Source: Magnetospirillum sp. (lineage in GTDB: Bacteria > Pseudomonadota > Alphaproteobacteria > CACIAM-22H2). Taken from it: a stretch of DNA of 64,000 bases. The first letter of the stretch is position 1, and each line of letters starts with the position of its first letter. The DNA lies in contig JAPZUA010000002.1 in the NCBI GenBank assembly GCA_027532905.1, positions 806,001 to 870,000 on the forward strand. The letters are read 5' to 3'. Position numbers and translations under genes: made by a program. The notes under the pieces were generated by a model. That model was not told the origin of the DNA. It did no database searches and worked only from the letters and a program-made list of their open reading frames with translations. Positions 1 through 10,152 of the stretch are shown piece after piece.

Positions 1-1322
1 GCCTTATGATGGCGATGCTGCGCCTCAACGTGCCGTCAGTCTTCGTCTATGGCGGTACGATTTTGCCGGGCCGCTTCAAGGGTCGCGACGTGACGATCGT
101 CGACGTGTTCGAGGGTGTCGGCGCCAATGCGGCCGGCAAAATGTCGGACGCCGATCTCGAACATCTCGAGCAGGTCGCTTTGCCGACCGGCGGGTCGTGC
201 GGCGGCCAGTTCACGGCCAATACTATGGCGTGCGTGTCTGAGGCGATCGGCTTGGCACTGCCGGGTTCGGCCGGCACACCGGCGCCCTACGAGAGCCGCG
301 ACCGCTGGTGCGTGGCCTCGGGCGAGCAGGTCGTCGAACTCATTCGCCGCAACATCCGTCCGCGCGACATCGTCACCCGCAAGGCGCTCGAAAACGCTGC
401 ACGCGTGGTGGCGGCGACCGGCGGGTCCACCAACGCCGCTTTGCATCTGCCCGCGATGGCACACGAATGCGGCATCAAGTTCGATCTCACCGACGTCGCC
501 GAGATCTTCCGCTCCACGCCCTACATTGCCGATCTGATGCCGGGCGGCAAATACACGGCAGTCGATCTCTATTCGGTCGGCGGCATTCCGGTTGTTATGA
601 AGGAACTGCTCGATGCGGGCTTCCTGCACGGCGACTGCATGACCGTGACCGGCAAGACGATCGCCGAAAATCTGAAAGACGTCGTGTTCCCGGAAAACCA
701 AAAGGTCGTCTATCGCGTGAAGAACCCGCTGACGGCGACCGGCGGCGTGGTGGGCTTGAAGGGTAATCTTGCGCCCGAGGGTGCGATCGTGAAGGTGGCG
801 GGCCTCAAGAAGCAGCAATTCCGCGGGCCTGCGCGCGTGTTCGAGCGCGAGGAAGAGGCACTCGCCGCCGTGCTGAAGCGCGACATCAAGGATGGCCAAG
901 TCATGGTCATTCGCAACGAAGGGCCCAAGGGCGGGCCGGGCATGCGCGAAATGCTGTCGACGACGGCTGCCCTCTACGGTTGGGGCAAGGGCGAGGAGAT
1001 CGCGCTCATCACCGACGGGCGCTTTTCGGGCGGCACACGCGGCTTCTGCGTCGGGCATGTGTGCCCCGAGGCCGCGGCGGGCGGCCCCATCGGGCTCGTC
1101 AAAGACGGCGACATCATCACGATCGACGCCGAAACCGGGCGCCTCACGCTCGAAGTGTCGGATACCGAGCTTGCCGCCCGCAAGGCCGATTGGAAGCCGC
1201 GCCCGCACGACTATCAGAGCGGGTCGCTTTGGAAATACTGCCAGACCGTAGGGAGTGCAGCATTTGGGGCGGTCACGCATCCGGGTGCTTCCAAAGAAAC
1301 GCACAGCTATGCCGACATCTGA
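1..1322 (+). CDS. ilvD: Dihydroxy-acid dehydratase, C-terminal part (5' end cut by window edge)
   Basis: Fe-S enzyme of isoleucine/valine synthesis that dehydrates 2,3-dihydroxy-3-methylvalerate and 2,3-dihydroxyisovalerate in the cytoplasm. The frame is open from the left edge, so about 440 of the usual 570-610 residues are present and the first cluster-cysteine region (CDKTTP type) lies outside. Visible family motifs are [14 protein letters not shown] (second cluster cysteine), [28 protein letters not shown] and [10 protein letters not shown]. The close relative Edd (phosphogluconate dehydratase) is less likely given the motif wording and the shorter C-terminus. No biosynthetic neighbour follows, so it appears to be a single gene or the end of an operon. 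Confidence 0.93.
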   Translation, partial: LMMAMLRLNVPSVFVYGGTILPGRFKGRDVTIVDVFEGVGANAAGKMSDADLEHLEQVALPTGGSCGGQFTANTMACVSEAIGLALPGSAGTPAPYESRDRWCVASGEQVVELIRRNIRPRDIVTRKALENAARVVAATGGSTNAALHLPAMAHECGIKFDLTDVAEIFRSTPYIADLMPGGKYTAVDLYSVGGIPVVMKELLDAGFLHGDCMTVTGKTIAENLKDVVFPENQKVVYRVKNPLTATGGVVGLKGNLAPEGAIVKVAGLKKQQFRGPARVFEREEEALAAVLKRDIKDGQVMVIRNEGPKGGPGMREMLSTTAALYGWGKGEEIALITDGRFSGGTRGFCVGHVCPEAAAGGPIGLVKDGDIITIDAETGRLTLEVSDTELAARKADWKPRPHDYQSGSLWKYCQTVGSAAFGAVTHPGASKETHSYADI

Positions 1323-1443
1323 CGGCGGCGGCAAAAGTTGGCGTCGTATCTAAACGTTAAACCTTCTTTAACTTGGCGTATGCGACCGGTAGGAAAATAG
1401 TAGATTGTTCTAAAAACGAGCCAAAAAACCAGGAGAGGCGCAA

Positions 1444-2841
1444 ATGCCCTTGTCGTCCGCGAGCGATCAAGCGAAAGAGCTGATGCAGACCGTTGCGACC
1501 GAGGCAGGTACGCTTGGCGTCGAAATTGCCGATGTCGCAGGGTTCGTGGGCGAACTCACCGCCAACCTGAAAGTACAGATCGAACGTTTCGATTCGGTGC
1601 GCGTGGCAACGGCCGAACTCAGTGCGGCCAACCATCAGGTCGCAACGGCGGCCGGCGAAGCGGGGACATTGGCCCAGCGCGTCTCCGGCGAAATGACGGC
1701 GTCGAAGACGCAGGTCGACGGCGCCATTCGCGAAATCGCGGCCCTGGTCGAGATCACACGCGGCATTGCGAGCGACCTCACCGGTCTGCGCGCCGCTCTC
1801 GACGGGATCGGGCGCGTGGCCAAAGGCATTGACGCGATCGCGCGACAGACGAATCTCTTGGCGCTCAACGCAACGATCGAGGCGGCGCGTGCAGGCGATG
1901 CGGGCAAGGGCTTTGCGGTCGTCGCAAGCGAAGTGAAGGCGCTCGCGCGGCAGACGGCCGAGGCGACCGGCGAAATCGACGCGACGCTCAAAACGCTGGG
2001 CCAGCAGGCTTCGCGCTTGATCGGCCAATCGGAAAATTCGCTGCAGCGCGCGAAATCGGCCGAACAAGGCGGGGCCGCGATCGCCGAGGTGATGGGCGGG
2101 ATCAGCGTGCATGTGCGCGACGTGTCCGAACGCCTGGGCCAGATCACCGATGCCGTCGGCAACATCGACACGCGCTCGCAAAGCGTGAGCGAGGCGATGG
2201 GCGATCTGACCGCCACCAACGACGCGTCGCGCAAAGCGCTCGACAATACGCAAGCGCGGGTCGACCGCTTGGTCGGCATGGGCGAGCGGCTGATCGCAGC
2301 CACTGCGTCGTCGGGCATCGAAACGGTGGATAGCCCCTTCATCAATGCGGCCAAAGAAGCAGCTGCCAAGATCGAAGCGGCTCTCGAGGCCGAATTGGAA
2401 AGCGGGCGCCTGTCGACCGCCGACCTGTTCGACGAGCAGTACGCGCCCATCGCAGGCACCAATCCGCAGCAAGTGCGCACGCGCTTCCTCGACGCGACCG
2501 ACCGGCTGTTTCCGGCGATCCAGGAGCCGATGCTGAGTGTCGATCCGCGAATCGTTTTCTGTGCGGCTGTCGATCGCAACGGCTATCTGCCGACGCACAA
2601 CCGCAAATTCTCGCAGCCGCAAGGCAACGACGTCGCCTGGAATACCGCCAATTCGCGCAATCGCCGTATCTTCAACGACCGCGTGGGCTTGGCGGCCGGA
2701 CGAAGCACGCAGCCCTTCCTCGTGCAGACCTATCGGCGCGACATGGGTAACGGCCAGTTCGCGCTGATGAAAGACGTATCGGCGCCGATCTCGATCCGCG
2801 GCCGCCATTGGGGCGGCGTGCGAGTCGCCTATAAGATCTAG
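1444..2841 (+). CDS. Soluble methyl-accepting chemotaxis-type signalling protein with C-terminal sensor-like domain
   Basis: A 465-residue protein without any membrane segment. The first ~270 residues are helical and carry the highly conserved MCP signalling hairpin ([20 protein letters not shown], then [18 protein letters not shown]), which contacts CheA/CheW. The last ~150 residues form a separate globular domain (about residues 318-465, containing [11 protein letters not shown] and [18 protein letters not shown]) of the kind seen at the C-terminus of some alphaproteobacterial cytoplasmic receptors. The sensor therefore follows the signalling tip rather than preceding it. An SD-like GGAGAGG precedes the ATG. 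Its stop codon overlaps the stop of the convergent GST remnant (CTAG). The ligand is unknown; an intracellular stimulus is inferred from the lack of membrane anchors. Confidence 0.85.
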   Translation: MPLSSASDQAKELMQTVATEAGTLGVEIADVAGFVGELTANLKVQIERFDSVRVATAELSAANHQVATAAGEAGTLAQRVSGEMTASKTQVDGAIREIAALVEITRGIASDLTGLRAALDGIGRVAKGIDAIARQTNLLALNATIEAARAGDAGKGFAVVASEVKALARQTAEATGEIDATLKTLGQQASRLIGQSENSLQRAKSAEQGGAAIAEVMGGISVHVRDVSERLGQITDAVGNIDTRSQSVSEAMGDLTATNDASRKALDNTQARVDRLVGMGERLIAATASSGIETVDSPFINAAKEAAAKIEAALEAELESGRLSTADLFDEQYAPIAGTNPQQVRTRFLDATDRLFPAIQEPMLSVDPRIVFCAAVDRNGYLPTHNRKFSQPQGNDVAWNTANSRNRRIFNDRVGLAAGRSTQPFLVQTYRRDMGNGQFALMKDVSAPISIRGRHWGGVRVAYKI

Positions 2842-3183
2842 GCCGCGCGCGCCAGCAGTACGGCTTCATGGCGCAGCAGGCAGTCACTTAGCAAATCGGG
2901 ATAGGCGGGCGATACGGCGTCGCGCACGCTCGGGCGTGCGGCGAGCGCTTTGCGCCATACGGCGGTTTTCGGCAGGTCGACGAACGAGACGGTCGGCCCG
3001 ATAGCGTCGAACACGTCGAAATAGCGAAAAGCGGGTGCAAACGCCGCATCGACGAGGCCGAAATTGGTACCCGCGAAATACGGCCCGTCGCCCAGTGCTT
3101 CTTCGAGACGGGCTAGTTTTTGCGCAATGCTGGCGCACGCGGCCGCAAACAGACCTGCGGCGCACAAAGCCGCGTTCGAAGCG
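2838..3183 (-). pseudogene. Glutathione S-transferase C-terminal fragment
   Basis: The minus frame encodes about 110 residues that match the all-helical C-terminal domain of GST proteins (LARLEEALGDGPYFAGTNFG, then VDAAFAPAFRYFDVFD and the conserved Pro/Trp segment LPKTAVWRKALAARPSV). The thioredoxin-fold N-terminal half, which binds glutathione, is missing: upstream in the same frame the DNA is the coding region of xth read out of frame. No ATG starts this piece; a TTG inside it could give about 108 residues. It reads as the stump of a GST gene cut off when xth came to lie beside it. If translated it could not bind glutathione in the usual way. Confidence 0.7.
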
Positions 3184-3954
3184 TCAGCCGCGTAGTTCGA
3201 TCCAGGCCGGCGTGTGGTCCGACGGTTTTTCGAGGCCGCGCGGGCTGCGGTCGACATTGGCGTCCATGAGCCGGTCGGCCGCTTGCGGCGACAGCAGCAG
3301 ATGGTCGATGCGCAAGCCGTGATCGTGCGTGAAACGGTCGCGGAAATAGTCCCAGTAGCTGTAGAGCCGCAGTTGCGGATGGATCTGGCGCAACGCATCC
3401 GTCCAACCTTGGTTGACGATGCGCCGCCACGCGGCACGCGACAAAGGATCGACGAGCGCGTCACCCGCCATCGCCTTTTCGTCCCACACGTCGGTCGCGG
3501 TCGGGCAGATATTGTAGTCGCCGCCGAGCACCACGGGCCGCTCGAGCGCGAGCAGGCCGCGCGCATGTGCCTCGAGCCGGGCGAGAAAGCCGAGTTTGTA
3601 GTCGAATTTGGGACCGGGGTTCGGATTGCCGTTGGGCAAATAAATGGATGCGACGCGCACGCCCGAAACGGTCGCCTCGATATAGCGCGCTTGCGCGTCT
3701 TCCAGATCGCCGGGCAGGCCCATCACGACGTCTTCGATCGCTTCGCGCGCGAGGATGGCGACCCCGTTGTAGCTCTTCTGGCCTTGGAACGCGGCCCGGT
3801 AGCCGGTCGCTTCGATCTCCAGGATCGGGAAATCGGCGTCCATGCATTTGAGTTCCTGCAGCAGCACCACGTCGGGCGCGAAACGCCCGAGCCATGCCAC
3901 GAGATGCGGCACGCGCGCGCGCACCGAGTTCACGTTCCAAGTGGCGATTTTCAA
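3184..3954 (-). CDS. xth: Exodeoxyribonuclease III (AP endonuclease)
   Basis: 256 residues, normal length for the ExoIII/APE1 endonuclease-exonuclease-phosphatase family, which cuts at abasic sites and trims 3' ends in base excision repair. The protein starts MKIATWNVNSVRAR (metal-binding Asn), has LLQELKCMD (catalytic Glu), GDYNICPTATDVWD (Asp/Asn metal ligands) and ends with LRIDHLLLSP and a SDHTPAWIEL segment carrying the catalytic Asp-His. All catalytic positions I can recognise are present. It lies 22 bases downstream of erpA on the same strand and may be co-transcribed with it. Confidence 0.95.
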   Translation of the reverse strand: MKIATWNVNSVRARVPHLVAWLGRFAPDVVLLQELKCMDADFPILEIEATGYRAAFQGQKSYNGVAILAREAIEDVVMGLPGDLEDAQARYIEATVSGVRVASIYLPNGNPNPGPKFDYKLGFLARLEAHARGLLALERPVVLGGDYNICPTATDVWDEKAMAGDALVDPLSRAAWRRIVNQGWTDALRQIHPQLRLYSYWDYFRDRFTHDHGLRIDHLLLSPQAADRLMDANVDRSPRGLEKPSDHTPAWIELRG

Positions 3955-3976
3955 GGGCGGAAGCCCCGGCCCGCTG

Positions 3977-4333
3977 TTAAACCGAGAAGGAGTTGCCGCA
4001 GCCGCACGACGATTTGGCGACCGGATTTTTGATCTGGAACGAAGCGCCGATCATGTCTTCGACATAGTCGATCTGGGCACCGGCCAGCAATTCGAGCGAA
4101 GTTTCGTCGATCACAACCTTCGCGCCCTCGCGCTCGACCAAAAGGTCGCCCGCAGCTGCACGATCGTCGAACGTGAAGCCGTACTGGAAGCCCGAGCAAC
4201 CGCCGCCCGAGACGGCGATGCGCAGCATCATGCCCTTGTGTTCCTCCTGGCTCAGGATGAACGCAATCCGGCGCGCGGCGGCGTCGGTGACGGCAAATTC
4301 GGCCGATTTTTCGGCAAGCGCTGTGTCGGACAT
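3977..4333 (-). CDS. erpA: Iron-sulfur cluster insertion protein ErpA (A-type carrier)
   Basis: 118 residues, standard for HesB/IscA/ErpA A-type carriers that hand Fe-S clusters to target enzymes. The three conserved cysteines are visible: one in VSGGGCSGFQYG and two in the SSCGCGNSF C-terminus. The N-terminal FAVTDAAARRIAFIL segment is also typical. ErpA is preferred over IscA because the gene stands apart from an isc/suf operon and sits divergent from dgt, the usual alphaproteobacterial arrangement, but the A-type paralogues are hard to separate without a tree. About 120 bases separate its start from dgt and should hold both promoters. Confidence 0.88.
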   Translation of the reverse strand: MSDTALAEKSAEFAVTDAAARRIAFILSQEEHKGMMLRIAVSGGGCSGFQYGFTFDDRAAAGDLLVEREGAKVVIDETSLELLAGAQIDYVEDMIGASFQIKNPVAKSSCGCGNSFSV

Positions 4334-4451
4334 TTAAAGGGCTCCTGTCTGCCGCTTAGAGTTAAGAATCGCTCGCGAAATGTCAATGGCACGCAAAATA
4401 GGGGTATTCGACATTGCGGTATGGCCAGCGCGACGTTAGCTTGCCCGCACG

Positions 4452-5648
4452 ATGATCGGGACTGCCGCAATCGAGTCGAATTCCGCCCTGTTTCCGGCGG
4501 GTTCCGGGGGCAAAGCGGCCTTCGCTTGCCAGCCAGGGGCCAGCCGCGGACGCCGTTGGCCGGAAGCGCCCAGCGCGTTGCGTACGCCATTCCAGCGCGA
4601 CCGCGACCGCGTGATCCATTCGACGGCTTTCCGCCGCCTCAAGCACAAGACCCAAGTGTTCGTGGCACCTGAGAGCGACCATTACCGCACGCGCCTCACG
4701 CACTCGCTGGAAGTCGCCCAGATCGCGCGCACGCTGGCACGCGCGCTCGGCCTCGACGAGGATCTGACCGAGTGCTTGGCACTCGCCCACGATCTCGGTC
4801 ACACGCCGTTCGGCCATGCGGGGGAAGAAGCGCTTGATCTGGCGATGGCGGCCCATGGCGGCTTCAGCCACAACGCGCAGACTTTGCGCGTGCTGACCAA
4901 GCTCGAGCGGCGCCATATCGGGTTCGACGGGCTCAACCTCACCTTCGAAACGCTCGAGGGTATGGTCAAACACAACGGCCCGGTGCTGGCACCGTTTCCG
5001 GCGGCCATTGCCGAATACGCAGCCGACCACGATTTGGAGCTGCACAGCTACCCAAGTGCCGAAGCGCAGATCGCAGCCCTTGCCGACGATATCGCCTACA
5101 ACGCGCACGATCTCGACGACGGTCTGCGCGCAGGCTTGTTTGCGCTTGGCGACCTCGCCGACATCGCGCTTGCTGGCCCCGTTTTGGCCGCAATCGAGAG
5201 GCAGCATCCAGGCATCGAACTGGGCCGCAAGGTCGGCGAATTGGTGCGCCGTCTGGTCGGCGCGATGGTCGAGGATCTGCTGGCCCAAACGAGTGCGAAC
5301 ATTGTCGCGATCCGCCCGGACTCGGTCGAAGCGGTGCGCAAGCTGCGCCGACCGCTCGCGGCGTTTTCGCCTGCCATGGTGGCGCAGATGGCTTCGTTGA
5401 AGAAATTTCTGTTCGAGCGCATGTATCGTCATCCGAGCGTTAAAGTCCGCACCGAACATGCGCGCCGCGTGGTGGCGTCTCTGTTTGCGCATTTCCATGC
5501 CGAGCCGCTTCTGCTGCCCGAACAATGGCGGGCGGTTGCGGCCGGCGCCGACCCGCAGCGTGCGGCGCGCGCCGTTGCCGACTACATTGCCGGCATGACC
5601 GACAATTTTGCCTTGGGCGAACATCGCCGACTGACTGGGGAAACTTGA
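4452..5648 (+). CDS. dgt: Deoxyguanosinetriphosphate triphosphohydrolase-like protein
   Basis: 398-residue HD-domain phosphohydrolase of the dGTPase-like family (short alphaproteobacterial type), which removes tripolyphosphate from dNTPs. HD-box residues are visible: [16 protein letters not shown] (first His), [16 protein letters not shown] (His-Asp pair) and [14 protein letters not shown] (final Asp). The N-terminus has the characteristic [20 protein letters not shown] region. The stop codon TGA overlaps the argS ATG (ATGA-type junction at 5646-5650), so translation of the two is probably coupled. Confidence 0.93.
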   Translation: MIGTAAIESNSALFPAGSGGKAAFACQPGASRGRRWPEAPSALRTPFQRDRDRVIHSTAFRRLKHKTQVFVAPESDHYRTRLTHSLEVAQIARTLARALGLDEDLTECLALAHDLGHTPFGHAGEEALDLAMAAHGGFSHNAQTLRVLTKLERRHIGFDGLNLTFETLEGMVKHNGPVLAPFPAAIAEYAADHDLELHSYPSAEAQIAALADDIAYNAHDLDDGLRAGLFALGDLADIALAGPVLAAIERQHPGIELGRKVGELVRRLVGAMVEDLLAQTSANIVAIRPDSVEAVRKLRRPLAAFSPAMVAQMASLKKFLFERMYRHPSVKVRTEHARRVVASLFAHFHAEPLLLPEQWRAVAAGADPQRAARAVADYIAGMTDNFALGEHRRLTGET

Positions 5649-7405
5649 TGAACGTTTTTGCCGAATTCCATATCGCTTTGTCCGAAGCGCTCGGTGCTCT
5701 GGTGGCAGAAGGCAAGTTGCCGGCCGGCCTCGACCTGTCGCGCGCGGTTGTCGAGCCGCCGCGCGATCCCTCGCACGGCGATCTTTCGACCAATGCCGCC
5801 TTGGTGCTGGCCAAAGGGGCAGGGACCAAGCCGCGCGATGTGGCCGAACTGCTTGTCTCGAAGCTCGCCGCCGATCCGCGCGTTGCATCGACCTCGATCG
5901 CAGGCCCCGGCTTCGTCAATCTGCGTTTGAAGCCCGGCGTGTGGCGCGATCTCGTGCGCGCGATCCTCGCACTCGGCACGCGCTACGGCGAAAGCCGAAT
6001 GGGCGCCGACAAAGCGGTCAATGTCGAATACGTCTCGGCCAATCCGACGGGGCCGATGCATGTCGGCCACTGCCGCGGTGCCGTGGTCGGCGATGCGCTC
6101 GCCTCGCTGTTGGCCAAAACCGGCCATGCGGTCACGCGCGAATACTACATCAACGACGCAGGCGCCCAGGTCGATACGCTCGCGCGCTCGGCGCACCTGC
6201 GCTATCGCGAAGCGCTTGGGCAGGAGATCGGCGCCATTCCGGAGGGCTTCTATCCGGGCGACTATTTGAAGCCGGTCGGCGCCAAACTTGCAGCCGAATT
6301 CGGCGACCGTTTCAAGACCGCCCCCGAAAGCGAATGGCTCGCCCCGTTCAAGGCCGCAACGATCGCGGCGATGATGGCGCTGATCCGCGAGGATTTGGCG
6401 GCTCTCGGCGTGCGCCATGCCGTGTTCACGAGCGAGCGCGACGACATTGTCGGGCGCGGGCGCGTAGAAGAGGCGATCGAACGGCTGAAGCTGCGCGATC
6501 TCGTTTACACGGGCGTGCTCGAGCCGCCTAAAGGCATGAAACCCGACGATTGGGAGCCGCGCCCGCAACTTTTGTTCAAGGCGACCGAGTTCGGCGACGA
6601 CGTCGACCGGCCGCTCGCCAAATCGGACGGCAGCTGGACCTATTTCGCCGCCGATATGGCCTACCATCTCGACAAATACCGCCGCGGTTTCACGCGCCTT
6701 ATCGACGTGTGGGGTGCGGACCATGGCGGCTACGTGAAGCGCGTCGATGCGGCCGTCAAAGCGCTGTCCGAGGGGCGTGCCACGTTCGAGGTCAAGCTCT
6801 GCCAGATGGTCAATCTGATGGACAAGGGCGAGCCCGTCAAAATGTCGAAGCGCGCGGGTACGTTCGTGACCTTGCGCGACGTCGTGGACGAGGTCGGAGC
6901 CGACGTCGTGCGCTTCGTGATGCTGACGCGCAAGCAGGATCAGCATCTCGATTTCGACTACGCCAAGGTGCGCGAGCAATCCAAAGAGAACCCGGTCTTC
7001 TATGTGCAGTACGCGCATGCGCGCCACCGCTCGGCCCTGCGCCAGGCGGAAGTTGCGTTCGAAGGCATCGACGCAAAAGACGCTACGCTCGCCAAAGCCG
7101 ATCTCGACCTGCTCGGCTCGGACGAGGAGTTGGCATTGATCCGGCTGCTGTCGGGTTATCCGCGCATGCTCGAAGCGGCGGCCGAGGCGGGCGAACCGCA
7201 TCGCGTAGCGTTCTGGCTCTACGATCTCGCCTCCGCGTTCCACACCTTGTGGACACGCGGCAACCACGAAACGGCGTTGCGCTTCGTCGTCCCCGACGAC
7301 CGCAACATGACGCTTGCGCGCCTCGCCCTGCTGCGCGCGGTTGCGATAACAATCGCGTCGGGTCTCGAATTGCTTGGCGTCACGCCAGCCGAGGAGCTGC
7401 GCTAG
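5648..7405 (+). CDS. argS: Arginyl-tRNA synthetase
   Basis: 585-residue class I aminoacyl-tRNA synthetase charging tRNA-Arg. The HIGH signature appears as [13 protein letters not shown] and the KMSKS loop as [14 protein letters not shown]. The N-terminal Add1 domain (residues ~1-90) and C-terminal DALR anticodon-binding domain ending [10 protein letters not shown] are complete. The ATG at 5648 was chosen because it overlaps the dgt stop and gives the normal family N-terminus; the frame remains open further upstream inside dgt but that part has no family similarity. The next gene starts 4 bases after the stop. Confidence 0.96.
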   Translation: MNVFAEFHIALSEALGALVAEGKLPAGLDLSRAVVEPPRDPSHGDLSTNAALVLAKGAGTKPRDVAELLVSKLAADPRVASTSIAGPGFVNLRLKPGVWRDLVRAILALGTRYGESRMGADKAVNVEYVSANPTGPMHVGHCRGAVVGDALASLLAKTGHAVTREYYINDAGAQVDTLARSAHLRYREALGQEIGAIPEGFYPGDYLKPVGAKLAAEFGDRFKTAPESEWLAPFKAATIAAMMALIREDLAALGVRHAVFTSERDDIVGRGRVEEAIERLKLRDLVYTGVLEPPKGMKPDDWEPRPQLLFKATEFGDDVDRPLAKSDGSWTYFAADMAYHLDKYRRGFTRLIDVWGADHGGYVKRVDAAVKALSEGRATFEVKLCQMVNLMDKGEPVKMSKRAGTFVTLRDVVDEVGADVVRFVMLTRKQDQHLDFDYAKVREQSKENPVFYVQYAHARHRSALRQAEVAFEGIDAKDATLAKADLDLLGSDEELALIRLLSGYPRMLEAAAEAGEPHRVAFWLYDLASAFHTLWTRGNHETALRFVVPDDRNMTLARLALLRAVAITIASGLELLGVTPAEELR

Positions 7406-7408
7406 GCG

Positions 7409-8344
7409 ATGCTGCCCGAAGGTGCCAAACCCATTTTGAAGGCCGATGCCCCGCTGGGGGCCGCATCCGAGCGCACGGGTGCGGGGCAGGGGCGCAGCTG
7501 GGGCAAGCTGCTGGCCGGCGTGTTCGTGTTTGCGGTGGTGGTCGGTTTCGGCAGCCTGCTCGCCTATTTCTTCGTGCAGAATCGCGACGGTGCGCTTGAG
7601 CCCGCCGCGATTCCGGTCGTGCGCGCCGATCCGCGGCCGATGAAAATGCGCCCCGAAACGCCGGGCGGCATCGAAGTGCCGTTTCAAGATACGCAGATCT
7701 ACGACCGAGTGGGCCAGCAATCGGCGGGTGCCGCTGCCCCGACCGGGCGGTCGGGCGCGCCGACCAGCGCCAATCGCCCGGTCGAGCGCCTGCTGCCAGG
7801 GCCCGAAGCGCCGTTGCCGCGCCCCACACCGCCGCCAGCCCCGGTGGCCTCGATCCCGACAACGCCCGACGTAGCCCCGCCGCCCAATGCCGTGGTCGTC
7901 GCACCGCCGCCGCCGCCGCCACCGGTCGCAACCGCGCGCCCAGCACCGGCACCGACCCCGCTTGCGAGCCCCGCACCGCCGCCGCCGGTTGCCGTTGCTC
8001 CGGCACCGGCGCCCACACCGGCCCCTGCGCCGCCGCTGCAAGCTGCGCAAACACGCCCGCCTGCACCCGCCCCAGCACCGGTCGCGGCTGCACCGGCTGG
8101 CGTTGCGCGCATCCAGCTTGCCTCGGTGCGAGCCGAGGCCGAAGCCCAGCGCGAATGGGCGCGGTTGTTGCGCCAGCATGGCGACGTGTTGGGCGGTCTT
8201 GCGCCCAGCTATACGAGTGCGGATTTGGGCGATCGCGGCGTCTATATCCGTTTGCAGGCCGGACCGTTCCCGATCCCCGAAGCGGCCCGCGCGGCATGCG
8301 AAACCTTGCGCGCGCGCGGGGTTGGATGCAACGTAGTGCGATGA
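7409..8344 (+). CDS. SPOR-domain membrane protein, proline-rich
   Basis: 311 residues: a short cytoplasmic N-terminus, one membrane helix (about residues 30-54, KLLAGVFVFAVVVGFG), a long periplasmic linker of Ala/Pro-rich repeats (about 130-230) and a C-terminal SPOR domain (RIQLASVRAEAEAQREWARL to the end, with VYIRLQAGPFPIPEAA). SPOR domains bind septal peptidoglycan stripped of stem peptides, so a role in envelope constriction or division is likely. It sits between argS and nagZ as in many alphaproteobacteria, and its TGA overlaps the nagZ ATG. The proline-rich tract is coding, not a DNA repeat array. Confidence 0.88.
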   Translation: MLPEGAKPILKADAPLGAASERTGAGQGRSWGKLLAGVFVFAVVVGFGSLLAYFFVQNRDGALEPAAIPVVRADPRPMKMRPETPGGIEVPFQDTQIYDRVGQQSAGAAAPTGRSGAPTSANRPVERLLPGPEAPLPRPTPPPAPVASIPTTPDVAPPPNAVVVAPPPPPPPVATARPAPAPTPLASPAPPPPVAVAPAPAPTPAPAPPLQAAQTRPPAPAPAPVAAAPAGVARIQLASVRAEAEAQREWARLLRQHGDVLGGLAPSYTSADLGDRGVYIRLQAGPFPIPEAARAACETLRARGVGCNVVR

Positions 8345-9372
8345 CGAACGAACGACGCCCCCTGGCGGCCATTTTCGGCTGCGCCGGCACCAAACTGAGT
8401 GCGGACGAAAAGCGCTTTTTCCGCGACGCCGATCCGCTGGGTTTCATCCTTTTCGCGCGCAACATCGAAACGCCGGCCGCCACGCGCGCGCTCGTGGCCG
8501 ACATGCGCGACGCTGTGGGGCGCAGCGATGCGCCCGTGCTGATCGACCAGGAAGGTGGGCGCGTGTCGCGCCTCAAGCCGCCGCATTGGCGCAAAGCGCC
8601 GCCGGCGCAAACCTTCGTCGATCGTGCGGCCAAGCGCGGCCAGGCTGCCGCCCTTGCGGCCGTGCGCACCAATTTCCGCATGATCGCAGCCGAGCTCGCC
8701 GATCTTGGTATCGACGTCGATTGCGCGCCGGTTGCCGATGTGCCCGTTCCCGGCTCGCACGACGTGATCGGCGATCGCGCCTACGGCGCCGATCCCACGA
8801 CGATCGGGCTCTATGCGCGCGCGGTTGCCGACGGGCTGCTCGCAGGCGGCGTGCTGCCGGTGGTCAAGCATTTGCCCGGCCACGGGCGCGCCTACGCCGA
8901 CAGCCATATGGAATTGCCGGTCGTCGACACACCGCTCGCCGAGCTCGAGCGCACCGATTTCGTGCCGTTCAAGGCGCTGGCCGATCTGCCTTGGGGCATG
9001 ACCGCGCATATTCGCTACTCCGCGATCGATGCCGCCAATCCCGCGACGATTTCGCGCACGATCATTCACGACACGATCCGCCGCACGATCGGCTTCAAGG
9101 GCCTCTTGCTGTCGGACGATCTTTCGATGCAGGCCCTGGCCGGAACCATGACAACGCGCACGACGGGCTGCCTTGTGGCGGGCTGCGATGCGGTGCTGCA
9201 TTGCAACGGCAATTTCGCCGAGATGACCGAGATCGCTGCTGCCGCCCGTCCGCTCGACGAGGCGGCGATGGCGCGCATTGCTGCCGGCAATCGGCTACGG
9301 CACGAGCGCCGACAGGCGGATTTCGATCTGGCAGCTGCGGCCGCCGAGTTGCAAGCTTTTCTGGCCGCTTGA
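8341..9372 (+). CDS. nagZ: Beta-N-acetylhexosaminidase, glycoside hydrolase family 3
   Basis: 343-residue cytoplasmic GH3 enzyme that removes GlcNAc from recycled anhydromuropeptides. VKHLPGHGRAYADSH is the GH3 NagZ loop with the catalytic His; LLLSDDLSMQAL carries the nucleophile Asp. Both residues are intact. ATG 8341 overlaps the stop of the SPOR gene (ATGA), which fixes the start; the open frame upstream of it is shadow. Product position after SPOR and before scpAB is the normal alphaproteobacterial order, although here two extra genes separate it from scpA. Confidence 0.93.
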   Translation: MTNERRPLAAIFGCAGTKLSADEKRFFRDADPLGFILFARNIETPAATRALVADMRDAVGRSDAPVLIDQEGGRVSRLKPPHWRKAPPAQTFVDRAAKRGQAAALAAVRTNFRMIAAELADLGIDVDCAPVADVPVPGSHDVIGDRAYGADPTTIGLYARAVADGLLAGGVLPVVKHLPGHGRAYADSHMELPVVDTPLAELERTDFVPFKALADLPWGMTAHIRYSAIDAANPATISRTIIHDTIRRTIGFKGLLLSDDLSMQALAGTMTTRTTGCLVAGCDAVLHCNGNFAEMTEIAAAARPLDEAAMARIAAGNRLRHERRQADFDLAAAAAELQAFLAA

Positions 9373-9393
9373 ACGAATAGCAGGGGAAAACAC

Positions 9394-10050
9394 ATGCTCA
9401 AGATCTACGGCGTCTATCGCAGCCGTGCGACGCGCAACATTTGGCTTTGCGACGAGATGGGCGTGCCGTTCGAATCGGTACCTGTGATCCAAGCCAATCG
9501 TCTGGCCGATCCGCTTGCCCCCGGTGCGCCGCTCAACACGAAGTCACCGGCCTTTCTTGCGGTAAACCCGGCGGGGGCGATCCCGGCGATCGACGACGAC
9601 GGGCTGGTTTTGGCCGAATCGCTCGCGATCAATCTCTATCTCGCGCGCAAACATGGCGGCCCGCTTGCCCCAGCGTCGATTGCCGAAGAAGGGCTGATGG
9701 CGCAGTGGACCTTGTGGGCCGGCACGATGGTCGAGCCGCACAGCATCAATATTCTCTACTACCGCGTCGCCAAGCCCGTGGCCGAGCGCGATCCCAAGAT
9801 CGTCGATGCCGCGATCGCGGCTCTGCGCGGCCCGGTGGCGATGCTCGATGCAGCCCTAGCCAAGAGCGGTTTCGTCGTTGGCGGCCGCTTTACCGTGGCC
9901 GACATCAACGTAGCTGAGGTGCTGCGTTATGCGATGGCAGCCCCCGAATTGTTCGAGGGGGTGCCCAAGGTCAAAGCCTGGCTTGCCGCCTGCCATGCGC
10001 GTCCGGCCTTCAAAGCGATGATGGCGAAACGTGAATTGGAGCCGGTGTAA
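9394..10050 (+). CDS. Glutathione S-transferase family protein
   Basis: 218 residues with a thioredoxin-like N-terminal domain ([20 protein letters not shown], cis-Pro/Glu-Ser region [20 protein letters not shown]) and a helical C-terminal domain ([20 protein letters not shown]). These are the glutathione-binding Ser and the N-capping Asp of cytosolic GSTs. The substrate cannot be predicted. AGGGG about 10 bases upstream serves the ATG. It interrupts the usual nagZ-scpA adjacency together with the following CBS-BON gene. Confidence 0.86.
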   Translation: MLKIYGVYRSRATRNIWLCDEMGVPFESVPVIQANRLADPLAPGAPLNTKSPAFLAVNPAGAIPAIDDDGLVLAESLAINLYLARKHGGPLAPASIAEEGLMAQWTLWAGTMVEPHSINILYYRVAKPVAERDPKIVDAAIAALRGPVAMLDAALAKSGFVVGGRFTVADINVAEVLRYAMAAPELFEGVPKVKAWLAACHARPAFKAMMAKRELEPV

Positions 10051-10152
10051 CAAATTTCATACATCGATCGAGGTACCGAGGTCCGTATTTGCAATTTGCC
10101 GATTATGTCGATTTGCAGTATTATTTCATTGAAAAACATGGAGGATTTACAT

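Noticed and set aside
7800-8100. Repetitive CCG/GCC-rich DNA that could be taken for a tandem repeat
   Set aside because: It is the coding sequence for the Pro/Ala-rich linker of the SPOR protein, in frame throughout.
5582-8179. An 865-codon minus-strand frame over dgt, argS and the SPOR gene
   Set aside because: Covers three real genes on the other strand and shows only low-complexity Arg/Gly sequence.
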